Shown here one piece after another: positions 1-8,106 of a DNA stretch of 64,000 nucleotides; position 1 is the stretch's first letter; every line of letters starts with the position of its first letter. The notes under the pieces were generated by a model. That model was not told where the DNA came from and did not search any database. It saw only the letters and a program-made list of their open reading frames with translations. The translations under genes were made by a program, and so were the position numbers. Source of the stretch: Streptomyces sp. WAC 01529 (GTDB lineage Bacteria > Actinomycetota > Actinomycetes > Streptomycetales > Streptomycetaceae); contig NZ_CP029617.1 in NCBI RefSeq assembly GCF_003945545.1, positions 6,537,001 through 6,601,000 of the forward strand, in the 5' to 3' direction.

Positions 1-548
1 CGATCGGCGCGCTGCGCCCCGCCGTCGGACGCGTCGTCGAACGCTGCGCCGACGTCCTCATGCTGCTCCCCGCCGTCCTCGGCATCCTGCTCATCGCGCT
101 CTCCTGGCCCGGCGGCGGACGGTTCGCCGTCATCGCGGCCGCCGTGGTGATGGGCGTGCCCTACGCCGTACGCCTGGTCGCGGGCGCCGCCGCGCCGGTC
201 GCCGCCTCCGGGTACATCGAGGCCGCAGCGGTCGGCGGCGAACGCCTGTGGCACCTCGTCGTACGCGAGGTGCTGCCCAATCTGCGGGCCACGCTCCTCG
301 CCCTCTTCGGGCTGCGCTTCGTCGCCGCCGTCTACATCGTGGCGACCGCCGGCTTCCTCCAGGTGGGGCCCCAGCCGCCCGCCGCCGACTGGGCGCTGAT
401 GATCCGGGAGAACTCCGGCGGGATCGTCCTGAACCCCTGGGCCGTCCTCGCCCCCTCCCTCGCCATCGGCCTCCTCGCCATGAGCGTCAACCTCGCGGCC
501 TCGGCACTGGTGCCGCGGGCCGGCCGCGAGGCGGTGACGGCGCTGTGA
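1..548 (+). CDS. ABC importer permease, oligopeptide/metal type (5' end missing)
   Basis: C-terminal part of an integral-membrane ABC permease; the reading frame is already open at the window edge, so the start lies upstream. It keeps the diagnostic cytoplasmic EAA loop (EAAAVGGERLWHLVVREVLP), through which such permeases dock onto their ATPase, followed by two or three hydrophobic segments. The layout resembles the DppC/OppC/NikC family, which imports peptides, nickel or metallophores across the cytoplasmic membrane. The double-ATPase gene 56 bp downstream is the obvious partner. Substrate cannot be read from this fragment. Confidence 0.85.
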   Translation, partial: IGALRPAVGRVVERCADVLMLLPAVLGILLIALSWPGGGRFAVIAAAVVMGVPYAVRLVAGAAAPVAASGYIEAAAVGGERLWHLVVREVLPNLRATLLALFGLRFVAAVYIVATAGFLQVGPQPPAADWALMIRENSGGIVLNPWAVLAPSLAIGLLAMSVNLAASALVPRAGREAVTAL

Positions 549-583
549 GACAGAAGAGCGCTCCGGTGAAGGAAGAGACCGCG

Positions 584-607
584 ATGACCCAGGGGGTCGC
601 CCTGTGA
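584..607 (+). other. possible 7-codon leader ORF ahead of the ATPase gene
   Basis: ATG at 584 preceded by GGAAGAG (571-577) opens a seven-codon frame (MTQGVAL) whose TGA overlaps the GTG start of the ATPase gene in a GTGA arrangement. It could provide translational coupling between the permease and ATPase genes, or be chance. Nothing else supports expression. Confidence 0.25.
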
Positions 608-2166
608 ACCACATGCCTGACTGGTACCCGAAGGGGCAGGTCCCCTCCTCCGGCGTGGCGGTGCGCGTCGCCGGTCTGACCGTCGCCGCCGACGACGGAC
701 GGCTCCTCCTGGAGGGCGGCGGCATGGAGGTGCGGCCCGGTCGCGTCACCGCGCTCGTCGGGCCGTCGGGGTCCGGCAAGACCACCCTCCTGCGGGCCGT
801 CGCCGGAGTCCTGCCGCCCGGCGCCCGGCGCACCGCGGGGACCGTGGAGGTCCTGGGCCAGGACCCCCTGGCACTCGGCGCGGCCGACCTGCGCGCCCTG
901 CGCCGCCACCGCCTCGCCTATCTCGGCCAGGACCCCGGCTCCGGACTCAACCCCCGCATGAAGGTGCGCCGCCTCATCGCCGAGGTCGCCGTCGACCGCG
1001 GCCCCGAGGCGCTGCGCGCCCAGCTGGAGGAGGTACGGCTGCCACTCGGCCAGGGCCTGGAGAACCGCCGCACGGGCGAGCTGTCCGGCGGCCAGCAGCG
1101 CCGCGTCGCCCTCGCCAGGGCGCTGGCCCGCCGCCCCGCGGTCCTCCTCCTCGACGAGCCCACCGCGGGCCTCGACCCCGCGGTGCGGGACGAGATCGCC
1201 GAGCTGCTGCGGCACCTCGCGGCCCACCACCGGCTCGCGGTCGCCCTCTCCTGCCACGACACCGACCTCGTCGCACGCCTGGCGGACGACGTCGTCGACC
1301 TGGCGCCCGAAGGGGCACCGCCCCTGCCGCTGCCCGCGCCCCGTCCTCGTACCGCCGACGCCCCGCTCGCGTCGGACGGCACGCCCATGCTCGCCGTCGC
1401 CGGACTGCGCGCCGCCTTCACCCACCGCGGCCGTGGCGTTCCCGTGCTGCACGGCGTCGACCTCACCGTCACCGCCGGGTCGAGCACGGGCATCGTCGGC
1501 GCCTCCGGATCCGGCAAGACCACGCTCGTGCGCGCCGTCGTCGGCCTGCACCGGCCCACCGACGGCACGGTCACGCTCGACGGGGTACGCCTCCACCCCG
1601 CCGCCCACGGCCGCACCCGCGCCCAGCGCCGCGCGCTGCAACTCGTGCCGCAGGACCCGCTCGGCACCCTCAACCCCAGCCGCACGGTCGGCGACACCCT
1701 CGGCCGCCCGCTGCGGCTGCACGAGCGGGCCACCCGCGCCGAGGTCCCCGGGCGCGTCCTTGAACTCCTGGAGAGCGTGGGCCTGCCCGCGAACTTCGCC
1801 GACCGCTACCCCCGCGAGCTCTCCGGGGGCCAGCGCCAACGGGCCTCCATAGCACGGGCGTTGGCCGCCGACCCCGACGTCCTTGTCTGCGACGAGGTCA
1901 CCTCGGCCCTGGACGACAGGACCGCCGGGGCCGTCATGGACCTCCTCGAAGAGCTGCGGGAGAGCCGCGCCCTCGCCCTGGTCCTCATCAGCCACGACCT
2001 GCGCATGGTGGCAAGCCGTACGGACGCGCTGCTGGTCCTCGCCGAGGGCAGGGCCGTGGAGTCGGGCGCCACCGAACGGATCCTCGCAGGGGCCGCCGGT
2101 GCCGCTGGGGCCGCTGGGGTCGCCGGTGCCGCTGGGGCGCGTTTGCCAGGGCAGCGGCCGGTGTGA
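604..2166 (+). CDS. ABC transporter ATP-binding protein with two fused ATPase domains
   Basis: 520-residue cytoplasmic energiser for the permease just upstream, resembling fused DppD-DppF/NikD-NikE proteins. Domain 1 has Walker A GPSGSGKTT (residues 53-61), signature LSGGQQRR and Walker B VLLLDEPTAG. Domain 2 has Walker A GASGSGKTT, signature LSGGQRQR and a Walker B region VLVCDEVTSALDD. Both sites look catalytically intact. GTG at 604 is preferred because AGGGGG lies about 7 bp upstream; ATG at 613 is an alternative. The C-terminus ends in a low-complexity run of GAA/GAAGVAG repeats encoded by a GCCGCTGGG-like repeat, absent from typical family members and probably an unstructured tail. Confidence 0.88.
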   Translation: MNHMPDWYPKGQVPSSGVAVRVAGLTVAADDGRLLLEGGGMEVRPGRVTALVGPSGSGKTTLLRAVAGVLPPGARRTAGTVEVLGQDPLALGAADLRALRRHRLAYLGQDPGSGLNPRMKVRRLIAEVAVDRGPEALRAQLEEVRLPLGQGLENRRTGELSGGQQRRVALARALARRPAVLLLDEPTAGLDPAVRDEIAELLRHLAAHHRLAVALSCHDTDLVARLADDVVDLAPEGAPPLPLPAPRPRTADAPLASDGTPMLAVAGLRAAFTHRGRGVPVLHGVDLTVTAGSSTGIVGASGSGKTTLVRAVVGLHRPTDGTVTLDGVRLHPAAHGRTRAQRRALQLVPQDPLGTLNPSRTVGDTLGRPLRLHERATRAEVPGRVLELLESVGLPANFADRYPRELSGGQRQRASIARALAADPDVLVCDEVTSALDDRTAGAVMDLLEELRESRALALVLISHDLRMVASRTDALLVLAEGRAVESGATERILAGAAGAAGAAGVAGAAGARLPGQRPV

Positions 2167-2259
2167 CAGGTTTCCGGAACAAAGGAGTCACCCAGGAGGT
2201 ACGCCCCCTCGTCGAAGCGCGCTTCGAGCCCCGGAGCCCGCGATCACGAGGAGTCCTTG

Positions 2260-3405
2260 ATGCCCCGCATCGAGTGGACCGAGAGCGACAACACCCCTGT
2301 GCGGTACGCCCGTTGGCACTCCGAGAGTGACGCGGCCCCGCCCGGCCGCACCTCCGTCGCCGACGACCGGATGAGGGCCGACACCGCCCACCGCCTCGCC
2401 TGCGAGGGCACCGCGCTGCTCTGGCGCGGCGACTTCCACGGCGCCCGGCACCTGCTCGCCGCCCTGGCGCGCCGCGTCGACAGGAAGCCCCCGCCGCCGG
2501 GTGCCACGCCCGCCGACCGCTTCCACCTGCACCGGCGCGCCCGCGGCCACCGGGCCCGCGTGCTCGGCATGGTGCTGGTGCGCCTCGACGAGGAGTACGC
2601 CCTGACGCTGCGCAGGGCGCCCGACGTCCGCGCCGCCTGCCAGGAGGCGTACGGCCCGCCGGACGGCCCGACGGTGGTCTCCCTGCGCGAACTCCTCGGC
2701 GTCGTCGGCGCCCACGAGTGGCGGGCGAAGGGCGTGCCCATACCCGCCCTCGACGGCGACCGCGTCCACCCGCACTACGGCGTGTTCTCGCCGGTCAGAG
2801 GGGAGTACGTCGACCTCGTGGCGGGGGCCCCGCTGCCGGTCGCCGCCGCGCGGGGCGGGACCCGGCCGCGTACGGCGTTCGACATCGGCACCGGAACGGG
2901 CGTACTCGCCGCGGTGCTCGCCCGGCGCGGGCTCGAACGCGTCGTGGCCACCGACATCAACCCGCGCGCCCTCGCCTGCGCACGCGACAACACCCGGCGG
3001 CTCGGCCTCGCCGGACGGGTGGACGTGGTCGGCACCGGGCTCTTCCCGGAGGGCCGCGCCGCGCTCGTGGTGTGCAACCCGCCCTGGCTGCCCGCCCGTC
3101 CGGCCTCCGCCGTCGAACAGGGCGTGTACGACAAGGGCGGCGCGATGCTGCGCGGATTCCTGACCGGGCTCGCGGCGCACCTGGAGCCGGGCGGTGAGGG
3201 CTGGCTCGTCCTCTCGGACCTCGCGGAACACCTCCAACTGCGCTCACGCGCACAGCTGTTGGCGTCCTTCGACACGGCGGGGCTGCGGGTCATCGACCGT
3301 CTCGACACCGTCCCGCGCCATCCGCGCGCGGCGGACGCCACCGACCCGCTGCACGCGGCCCGCGCGGCCGAGGTCACGTCGCTGTGGCGGCTCGCGCCCC
3401 GCTGA
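2260..3405 (+). CDS. class I SAM-dependent methyltransferase
   Basis: 381-residue protein with an N-terminal extension of about 190 residues and a C-terminal Rossmann methyltransferase domain. Motif I is DIGTGTGVLAAVLARRG, the acidic strand-2 end is VATDINPRAL, and motif IV is NPPWLPARP. The NPPW tetrad is typical of N-methyltransferases acting on glutamine amides or bases (HemK/PrmC, RsmC type), so the target is probably an amide or amine, but the substrate is unknown. ATG at 2260 has GAGGAG six bases upstream and is preferred to the adjacent TTG. It follows the ABC genes by about 90 bp and may be co-transcribed. The N-terminal part is not recognised. Confidence 0.8.
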   Translation: MPRIEWTESDNTPVRYARWHSESDAAPPGRTSVADDRMRADTAHRLACEGTALLWRGDFHGARHLLAALARRVDRKPPPPGATPADRFHLHRRARGHRARVLGMVLVRLDEEYALTLRRAPDVRAACQEAYGPPDGPTVVSLRELLGVVGAHEWRAKGVPIPALDGDRVHPHYGVFSPVRGEYVDLVAGAPLPVAAARGGTRPRTAFDIGTGTGVLAAVLARRGLERVVATDINPRALACARDNTRRLGLAGRVDVVGTGLFPEGRAALVVCNPPWLPARPASAVEQGVYDKGGAMLRGFLTGLAAHLEPGGEGWLVLSDLAEHLQLRSRAQLLASFDTAGLRVIDRLDTVPRHPRAADATDPLHAARAAEVTSLWRLAPR

Positions 3406-3465
3406 CGCCGCACGTGCCCCACCTCTGACGCTGACCTCCGCCCCCTCCTCCGGCTTCCCAGGTTA

Positions 3466-3481
3466 TGGAGCAGCCGCTTCA
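3466..3481. promoter_or_regulatory. upstream operator-like palindrome (imperfect copy)
   Basis: TGGAGCAGCCGCTTCA matches the downstream palindrome at 13 of 16 positions and lies 46 bp from it. The two copies flank the likely promoter of the MFS gene. Imperfect paired palindromes of this size fit a dimeric repressor, for example of the MarR class, but no MarR gene is adjacent. Confidence 0.5.
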
Positions 3482-3511
3482 GAATGTGTTAGCGTCCTCA
3501 CTCGTCAGTTC

Positions 3512-3527
3512 TGAAGCAGTTGCTTCA
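3512..3527. promoter_or_regulatory. 16-bp operator-like palindrome before the MFS gene
   Basis: TGAAGCAGTTGCTTCA has perfect 7-bp arms around a 2-bp centre and ends 30 bp before the MFS start codon. Its position, symmetry and the related copy at 3466-3481 suggest a repressor-binding site controlling the exporter. The bound protein is not identified; the TetR-type gene at 5304 has a different palindrome of its own. Confidence 0.6.
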
Positions 3528-3557
3528 AAAAATTTCGGCACGTCGGAGGGCGATCCC

Positions 3558-4775
3558 ATGCCACCTGCGGTCTACATAGTGGCGCTCGGCATCTTCACCC
3601 AGGGCACCTCGGAGTTCATGCTGGCCGGCCTCTTGCCGGGCATGGCCGACGACTTGGGGGTGTCGATCCCGGACGCGGGCCTGCTCATCTCGGCCTTCGC
3701 GGTCGGCATGGTCGTCGGCGCGCCGCTGCTCGCCGTCGCCACGCTCGGCTGGCCGCGCCGCACGGCGCTCGTCTGGCTCCAGGCCGCCTTCATCGCGGCC
3801 CACGTGGCCGGCGCCCTCGCACCCGGCTACACCCTCCTGTTCCTCACCCGTATCGTCAGCGCCCTTGCCTACGCCGGGTATTGGGGCGTCGCCGTGGCCA
3901 CCGTGGTGGCCCTCGTCCCGGCGGCGGCGAAGGCGCGGGCGGTCGCCGTGGTGGCGGGCGGACTGACGCTCGCCACCGTCGTCGGCGTCCCCGCGGGCAC
4001 GGTGCTCGGCCAGTACTCCAGCTGGCGCGCCGCGTTCTGGGCGGTGGCGGCGGCCACCGCGGTGAGCCTGCTCTGCACGCTGCTCGTGGTCCCCGGCGGC
4101 CGCGGCGAGGGCGCGCGCCCCTCCGTCAGGGCCGAACTGCGGGGCATGGCGCGGCCGCAGCTGTGGCTCTCGTACGCCATCACGGCCTTCGCGTTCGGAG
4201 CGGTCATCGTCACCTTCAGCTACCTGGCGGCGCTCCTGACCGAGGTCAGCGGCGTCTCTGAGGGATGGGTGCCGGTGATCCTCGCCCTCTTCGGCGTCGG
4301 CGGCATGGTCGGCATCGTGATCGGCGGGCGCACGGCAGGGGCGCGGCCGCTCGGCACGCTGGGCGCGGGGCTCGGCGGACTCGCCTTGTTCTCCGCGCTG
4401 CTCGCCCTGACCGCGCAGGTGACGGCCGTGGTGATCGCCCTGGTCTTCCTGCTCGGCCTCGTCGGTTACGTCACCAACCCCGCTCTGCAGTCACGGGTGT
4501 TCACCCTGGCGCCGGGGGCCCCGACGCTCGTGGGCGCGACCAACACGGCCGCGTTCAACGTCGGCAACACCGTGGCCCCGCTGCTCGGTGGCATGGCCAT
4601 CGACGCCGGGTTCGGCTATGCCTCGGTGGCCTGGGTGGGTGCCGCGCTGGCCGCGGCGGGCGGCGCCGGTGTGCTGTGGGCGGCGTACCTCCAGCGCCCG
4701 GGGGCGGGGCGGGCGCCGACGCCAGGCCCTCGTACGACGGTGATCGCCCGCGAGACCGCCAAGGCGGAGGCGTGA
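3558..4775 (+). CDS. MFS drug exporter, Cmx/CmrA-like
   Basis: 405-residue integral-membrane protein with about 12 hydrophobic segments. The N-terminus (ALGIFTQGTSEFMLAGLLP) and the first-loop region (SAFAVGMVVGAPLLA) match the DHA1 branch that contains chloramphenicol exporters Cmx/CmrA and arabinose-type exporters. It probably expels a small hydrophobic compound by proton antiport. The ATG at 3558 is chosen over upstream in-frame starts because GGAGGG sits 7 bp before it and the operator-like palindromes lie just upstream. The stop overlaps the start of the RidA-like gene (GTGA), so the two are co-translated. Confidence 0.85.
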   Translation: MPPAVYIVALGIFTQGTSEFMLAGLLPGMADDLGVSIPDAGLLISAFAVGMVVGAPLLAVATLGWPRRTALVWLQAAFIAAHVAGALAPGYTLLFLTRIVSALAYAGYWGVAVATVVALVPAAAKARAVAVVAGGLTLATVVGVPAGTVLGQYSSWRAAFWAVAAATAVSLLCTLLVVPGGRGEGARPSVRAELRGMARPQLWLSYAITAFAFGAVIVTFSYLAALLTEVSGVSEGWVPVILALFGVGGMVGIVIGGRTAGARPLGTLGAGLGGLALFSALLALTAQVTAVVIALVFLLGLVGYVTNPALQSRVFTLAPGAPTLVGATNTAAFNVGNTVAPLLGGMAIDAGFGYASVAWVGAALAAAGGAGVLWAAYLQRPGAGRAPTPGPRTTVIARETAKAEA

Positions 4776-5230
4776 GCGCCGACGCGCGGGCGGACCGCGC
4801 CGCTCCAGCCGCCTCCGTAGCCTCCGCCACTCCCGTAGCCCCCGTCACTCGCGTCCGCGTGACCGCCGAGCCCGACTGGTACGAGTCGGCGGGCATATCC
4901 CTCGGTATCCGCGTCGGCGGCCTCGTCTTCACCTCTGGGCAGGCCCCCGTGGACGAGCGCGGCGCCACCGTCGGCGCCGGGGACTTCGAGGCGCAGGCCC
5001 GGCGGGCGCTGGCCAATCTGTCGACCGTGCTCGGCAACGCGGGCTCCGGTCTCGACCGGCTGGTCAAGCTCACGGTCTTCGTCACGGACGTGGCCCACCA
5101 GGATGTCTTCGCCCGGTTGCGCGCGGAGCACTACGTCGCGCCGTTCCCCGCGGAGTCCTTCGTCCAGGTCGCCGCGCTCGCCGACCCGGCGTGGCTGATC
5201 GAGATCGAGGGGATCGGCGCCGTCGAGTGA
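4772..5230 (+). CDS. RidA/YjgF-family protein
   Basis: 152 residues if GTG 4772 is used. From residue about 35 it is a standard RidA fold: GGLVFTSGQAPVDERG, then ARRALANLSTVLGNAGSGLDRLVKLTVFVTDV, then PAESFVQVAALADPAWLIEIEGIG. Family members hydrolyse reactive enamine/imine intermediates or act in small-molecule catabolism. The usual catalytic arginine near the C-terminus (family R105) is not visible at its expected place (A/D-P-A-W-L-I-E), so a non-deaminase role is possible. The first 30 residues are Ala/Val/Pro-rich; GTG 4859 is an alternative start. Translationally coupled to the MFS exporter. Confidence 0.8.
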   Translation: MSADARADRAAPAASVASATPVAPVTRVRVTAEPDWYESAGISLGIRVGGLVFTSGQAPVDERGATVGAGDFEAQARRALANLSTVLGNAGSGLDRLVKLTVFVTDVAHQDVFARLRAEHYVAPFPAESFVQVAALADPAWLIEIEGIGAVE

Positions 5231-5265
5231 GCCCCGGGTGGCCGCACCGAGACCGAGCCGCCGGG

Positions 5266-5288
5266 GTTTTGTAAGCACGTTCCAAAAC
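5266..5288. promoter_or_regulatory. probable TetR operator
   Basis: Inverted repeat GTTTTG-N11-CAAAAC (with ACGTTCC inside) lies 16 bp before the TetR-family start codon and overlaps a TTGTAA that could serve as a -35 element. This fits autorepression by the adjacent regulator. Confidence 0.55.
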
Positions 5289-5303
5289 GTCTACTGTGGT
5301 GCC

Positions 5304-5882
5304 ATGGCCAGGCCACGAGAGTTCAGCGAGGACCGCGTCGTCACCGCGGCCATGGAGACGTTCTGGCGTCACGGGTACGAGGGCACCTCCACCCGGGACC
5401 TGTGCGACAGCACGGGCCTCGGCCCGTCCAGCCTCTACAACACCTTCGGCGGCAAGCGGCAGCTCTACCTCCGCGCCCTCGAGCGCTATCACGACACCGC
5501 CACCGCCGAGCAGGTCGAGCTGCTGCGCGGCCCCGGCCCGGCGAAGGAGCGGCTGCGCGCCATGATGCTCCACTCCGTCGACGCCGACCTCGACGCGGCG
5601 GACGCGCGCGGCTGCTTCGCCATCAACGCCGCCATCGAGGCCGCCGGGCTCGACCCGGAGGTCAAGGACGCGGTGCGGCGCAGCTTCGACCGGGTCGAGG
5701 AGGAGCTGTGCGCGGTCGTGGAGGAGGGGCGGCGCGCGGGCGAGTTCCGCTCCACGGGCGACGCGAGGACCGTGGCCCGCCGGGTGCAGAGCACGTACTA
5801 CGGGCTGCGGGTCCTCAGCCGCGTACACGACGACCGGGAGATGCTGCTCGCCACGGTGGACGGGGCGCTCGCCGACCTGTGA
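5304..5882 (+). CDS. TetR/AcrR-family transcriptional regulator
   Basis: 192-residue one-component regulator. Residues 1-50 form the three-helix DNA-binding domain: FSEDRVVTAAMETFWRHGYEG, then STRDLCDSTGLGPSSLYNTFGGKRQLYLRAL, with the typical S-LYNTFG-K recognition-helix pattern. The remainder is a helical ligand-binding domain containing ADARGCFAINAAIEA, typical of the YcdC/TetR_C subgroup. ATG 5304 is preferred because the operator-like repeat lies directly upstream. It probably represses itself and perhaps a neighbour such as the MFS exporter; the ligand is unknown. Confidence 0.9.
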   Translation: MARPREFSEDRVVTAAMETFWRHGYEGTSTRDLCDSTGLGPSSLYNTFGGKRQLYLRALERYHDTATAEQVELLRGPGPAKERLRAMMLHSVDADLDAADARGCFAINAAIEAAGLDPEVKDAVRRSFDRVEEELCAVVEEGRRAGEFRSTGDARTVARRVQSTYYGLRVLSRVHDDREMLLATVDGALADL

Positions 5883-6034
5883 CGCGCGGCGCGGACACCC
5901 GCGCGGCCCGGCACCCGCTGACGTACCGCTCACGCGCCCCGGGAGCCGTTTATCGGCTGTTGATCGATCCCCTGGACGCTCCGCTGGTCAAGTCCGGCAG
6001 CAACCAACGGAACCGACCGACCGGAGGTATGTGC

Positions 6035-6115
6035 ATGAAGATGGTCCGCTCGCTCAAGAAGAGGATCACCGGAGAGAAGAGCCTGAAGGCGTACGCCTGG
6101 TACCACTGGTACTAA
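6035..6115 (+). CDS. atropopeptide (tryptorubin-like) RiPP precursor peptide
   Basis: 26-residue peptide beginning MKMVRSLKKR and ending KSLKAYAWYHWY. A strong GGAGG (6023-6027) sits 7 bp before ATG 6035; the upstream in-frame ATG 6029 has no spacing. The basic leader (residues 1-20) precedes an aromatic C-terminal hexapeptide AWYHWY (21-26). Established knowledge: tryptorubin A is a P450-modified hexapeptide AWYIWY, founder of the atropopeptides, made from short precursors encoded beside one P450. Here the P450 gene follows 85 bp downstream. Inference: the P450 installs C-C and C-N bonds between Trp and Tyr side chains after or before leader removal; the His at core position 4 replaces Ile. 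Confidence 0.85.
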   Translation: MKMVRSLKKRITGEKSLKAYAWYHWY

Positions 6116-6138
6116 ACCGGCGAATCGTTCCTCCGCGT

Positions 6139-6178
6139 GCCCGTGTCCGGCGTGCCCGAGCGGCCGCCGGGCACGGGC
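6139..6178 (+). promoter_or_regulatory. intercistronic hairpin between precursor and P450 genes
   Basis: GCCCGTGTCCGG (6139-6150) pairs with CCGGGCACGGGC (6167-6178), giving a 12-bp stem with one U-G wobble and a 16-nt loop. Without a T-run it is more likely a partial terminator or RNA-stabilising stem that raises precursor mRNA above enzyme mRNA, as is common in RiPP operons. Confidence 0.5.
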
Positions 6179-6200
6179 CTCCCGCCCTTGGAGACCACCG

Positions 6201-7250
6201 ATGCCCCTCTCCGGTACCGACCGGTCCACCCGGACCACCGTCTTCGCGCCCCGACTCGACGCCCTGCTGCGCGACCACCGCGGCGAGGACGTCTTCCGCC
6301 TGGACGCCGACACCGTGGGCGTCGCCGGGCACGGTCTCACCGACCGGATCCTCGCCGCCCGGTCGGCCACCGAACACGAACGCCCCACCTTCAAGCCCCT
6401 GCACGGACGCTCCATCCACCGCACCGAGGCGTCGCACGTCATGCGGGCCATCGGGCGCGACGTACGCACGGCCCTGCGCAAGCCCGTGCCGGGGGACGTC
6501 GACCTCAGCGGCGAGTGGCCGCACGTCGGCCACGTCCACCTCCGCGACCTGATCCTCGGCGCCGACCCCTACCGGCTGCGCGTCCTCATGGACCGCACCC
6601 TGGAGCTGACGCCCAAGCTGACCTGGACGGTCATCGCCGTCGGCGCCGCACTGCCCGGTGCGCTCCGCCCGGGCGCGCCCGTGACGGAGATCGCGGGCCT
6701 GACCGCCGACGCCGCGAACTACGGCGACCGGCGGTACGCGATGGGCCTGTACCGGCGGGCGGCGGCGCCCGTCTGCTTCACCGTCTCCACGCTCGTCGCG
6801 AGCGCGTACTGGCTCGGGGCCCCCTTCGACGAGGAGACCCCGAACGAGCACATCCTGTACGAGGCGATGCGCCTGCTGCCCCCGTCCTGGAACATCCTGC
6901 GCAACGCGTCCCCCGAGTACCCCGCCCTCGACGCCCGCATCGGCGCGGGCGACGACGTCCTGCTGCTGCCGTTGCTCAGCCACCGCGACCCCGCGCTCTG
7001 GGACGACCCCGACGTGTTCCGTCCCGAGCGCTGGGCCACCCTCGACCCCGACGACCACCCCGGTTACCTCCCCTTCGGCCACGCCTCCGAACGCTGCTGG
7101 GGTCGCCACATGGTGATGCCGCTGGCCGGAATGCTGCTCGACCTGCTGCGAGCCGAGCGAATGACGGTCGACCCGAGGCAGACGACGGCCAAGGTGCCGT
7201 TGGCGGGGCTGCTCGGCGTCGACAAGGTACGACTCGTGCGGCGGCCCTAG
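6201..7250 (+). CDS. cytochrome P450, putative atropopeptide-forming enzyme
   Basis: 349-residue P450, about 50 residues shorter than usual bacterial P450s. The K-helix ExxR is E221-AM-R224, the PERW motif is FRPERW, and the haem loop FGHASERCWGR supplies the thiolate ligand C299. The I-helix region (CFTVSTLVASAYWLG) lacks the usual AGxxT oxygen-activating motif, compatible with an enzyme making radical cross-links rather than hydroxylations. The ATG has GGAG 7 bp upstream. Its position right after the AWYHWY precursor gene points to side-chain macrocyclisation of that peptide. No ferredoxin or reductase gene is adjacent, so electron partners must come from elsewhere. Confidence 0.85.
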   Translation: MPLSGTDRSTRTTVFAPRLDALLRDHRGEDVFRLDADTVGVAGHGLTDRILAARSATEHERPTFKPLHGRSIHRTEASHVMRAIGRDVRTALRKPVPGDVDLSGEWPHVGHVHLRDLILGADPYRLRVLMDRTLELTPKLTWTVIAVGAALPGALRPGAPVTEIAGLTADAANYGDRRYAMGLYRRAAAPVCFTVSTLVASAYWLGAPFDEETPNEHILYEAMRLLPPSWNILRNASPEYPALDARIGAGDDVLLLPLLSHRDPALWDDPDVFRPERWATLDPDDHPGYLPFGHASERCWGRHMVMPLAGMLLDLLRAERMTVDPRQTTAKVPLAGLLGVDKVRLVRRP

Positions 7251-7770
7251 CGGGCCTTCTCGGCGGCCGTGGCCGCGCGGCGGAACAGGCCCGTCCAGAG
7301 GAACGGCTCGCCGAAGAGCGGGGAGTCGGCGGGTTCGTCGCGCATGCGGCGCAGTTCGACCTCGGTCAGGTCGCCGAAGATTCGCCGCAGCGCCCGGTCG
7401 TCGTAGGCGAGGCCGCCGTGCAGCGCGGAGTCCCGGTAGAAGTCGGCGTCGGGCAGTTCGTATCCCATGCCGCCAGGGCCGGCCGCGAAACCGCTCACGC
7501 GGCGGTGCGGTGGCAGATATGGAACCAGCCCGAGTCGTAAACAAGGTCGTAGGGGCCCGCCAACTCGGCCTGTGTCAGGGCGAATGCGTCGCCCTGGTGG
7601 AACCGGATGTCGGCGCCGTGCTCGCGGGCGCGGTCCCCGGCCCAGGCGAGGGCGGCCGGTGACAGGTCGACGGCGTCCACCTCGAAGCCGAGCGAGGCGA
7701 GGTGCAGGGCGTTGCCCCCCCACGTCGTCGGCCGTACGGATGCCGCAGTCCACCAAGTCCCCATCCCCAA
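7247..7770 (-). pseudogene. degraded class I methyltransferase gene
   Basis: Two frames on the same strand together resemble one methyltransferase. One frame (7770-7495) gives ALHLASLGFEVDAVDLSPAA and then DLVYDSGWFH before a stop. The other (from about 7533 to 7247) resumes with LPPHRRVSGFAAGPGGMGYE and runs to the normal-looking C-terminus ending LFRRAATAAEKAR. A stretch of roughly 20-25 residues between the central and C-terminal parts appears deleted, and motif I (the glycine-rich SAM loop) is disrupted near a run of seven C (7715-7721). The 3' end overlaps the P450 stop codon. Most likely an eroded gene; a sequencing indel could explain only part of the damage. Confidence 0.7.
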
Positions 7771-8106
7771 GGGGGTGATTGCGGACTGAGGACAGGGGGG
7801 AGCAGGTCAGACCGGGTGCGAGGCATGCCGGTGAGGCCGTCCGCAGGCGTCTGGCGGGGCCGTGCCCGCCCGCCTGGCGCTCCTCTCAGGACCCGGGCGC
7901 AAGAGGCGCCCGCGCACCCCCCGGAGGGGCCGCACGGGGCCTTTCGGGGCGTCGCCGGAGCGGCTATGCCCGCTGAATCGAACAATGTGTTCACGCGGAG
8001 TATCCCCAGAAGTAATCCCGGCTGGTTGGATGTGCGGGCGCCGGAACAACGGCCGCTTCCAGCCACCCGGAACAGCCGCAACAGGCCCCCACCCTCAGGA
8101 GTCTCA
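7771..8106. other. intergenic region, probable sphingomyelinase promoter
   Basis: 336 bp without a convincing gene. It holds a 13-bp palindrome GAACA-ATG-TGTTC (7980-7992), within which GTGTTCACG resembles a single half of a PhoP box (GTTCAYC), and a RBS AGGA (8097-8100) for the next gene. No clear -10/-35 pair or terminator was seen. Confidence 0.4.

Noticed and set aside
6029..6034. Earlier ATG (MCMK...) for the RiPP precursor
   Set aside because: The GGAGG directly abuts this ATG, leaving no spacing; the ATG at 6035 has a normal 7-bp gap.
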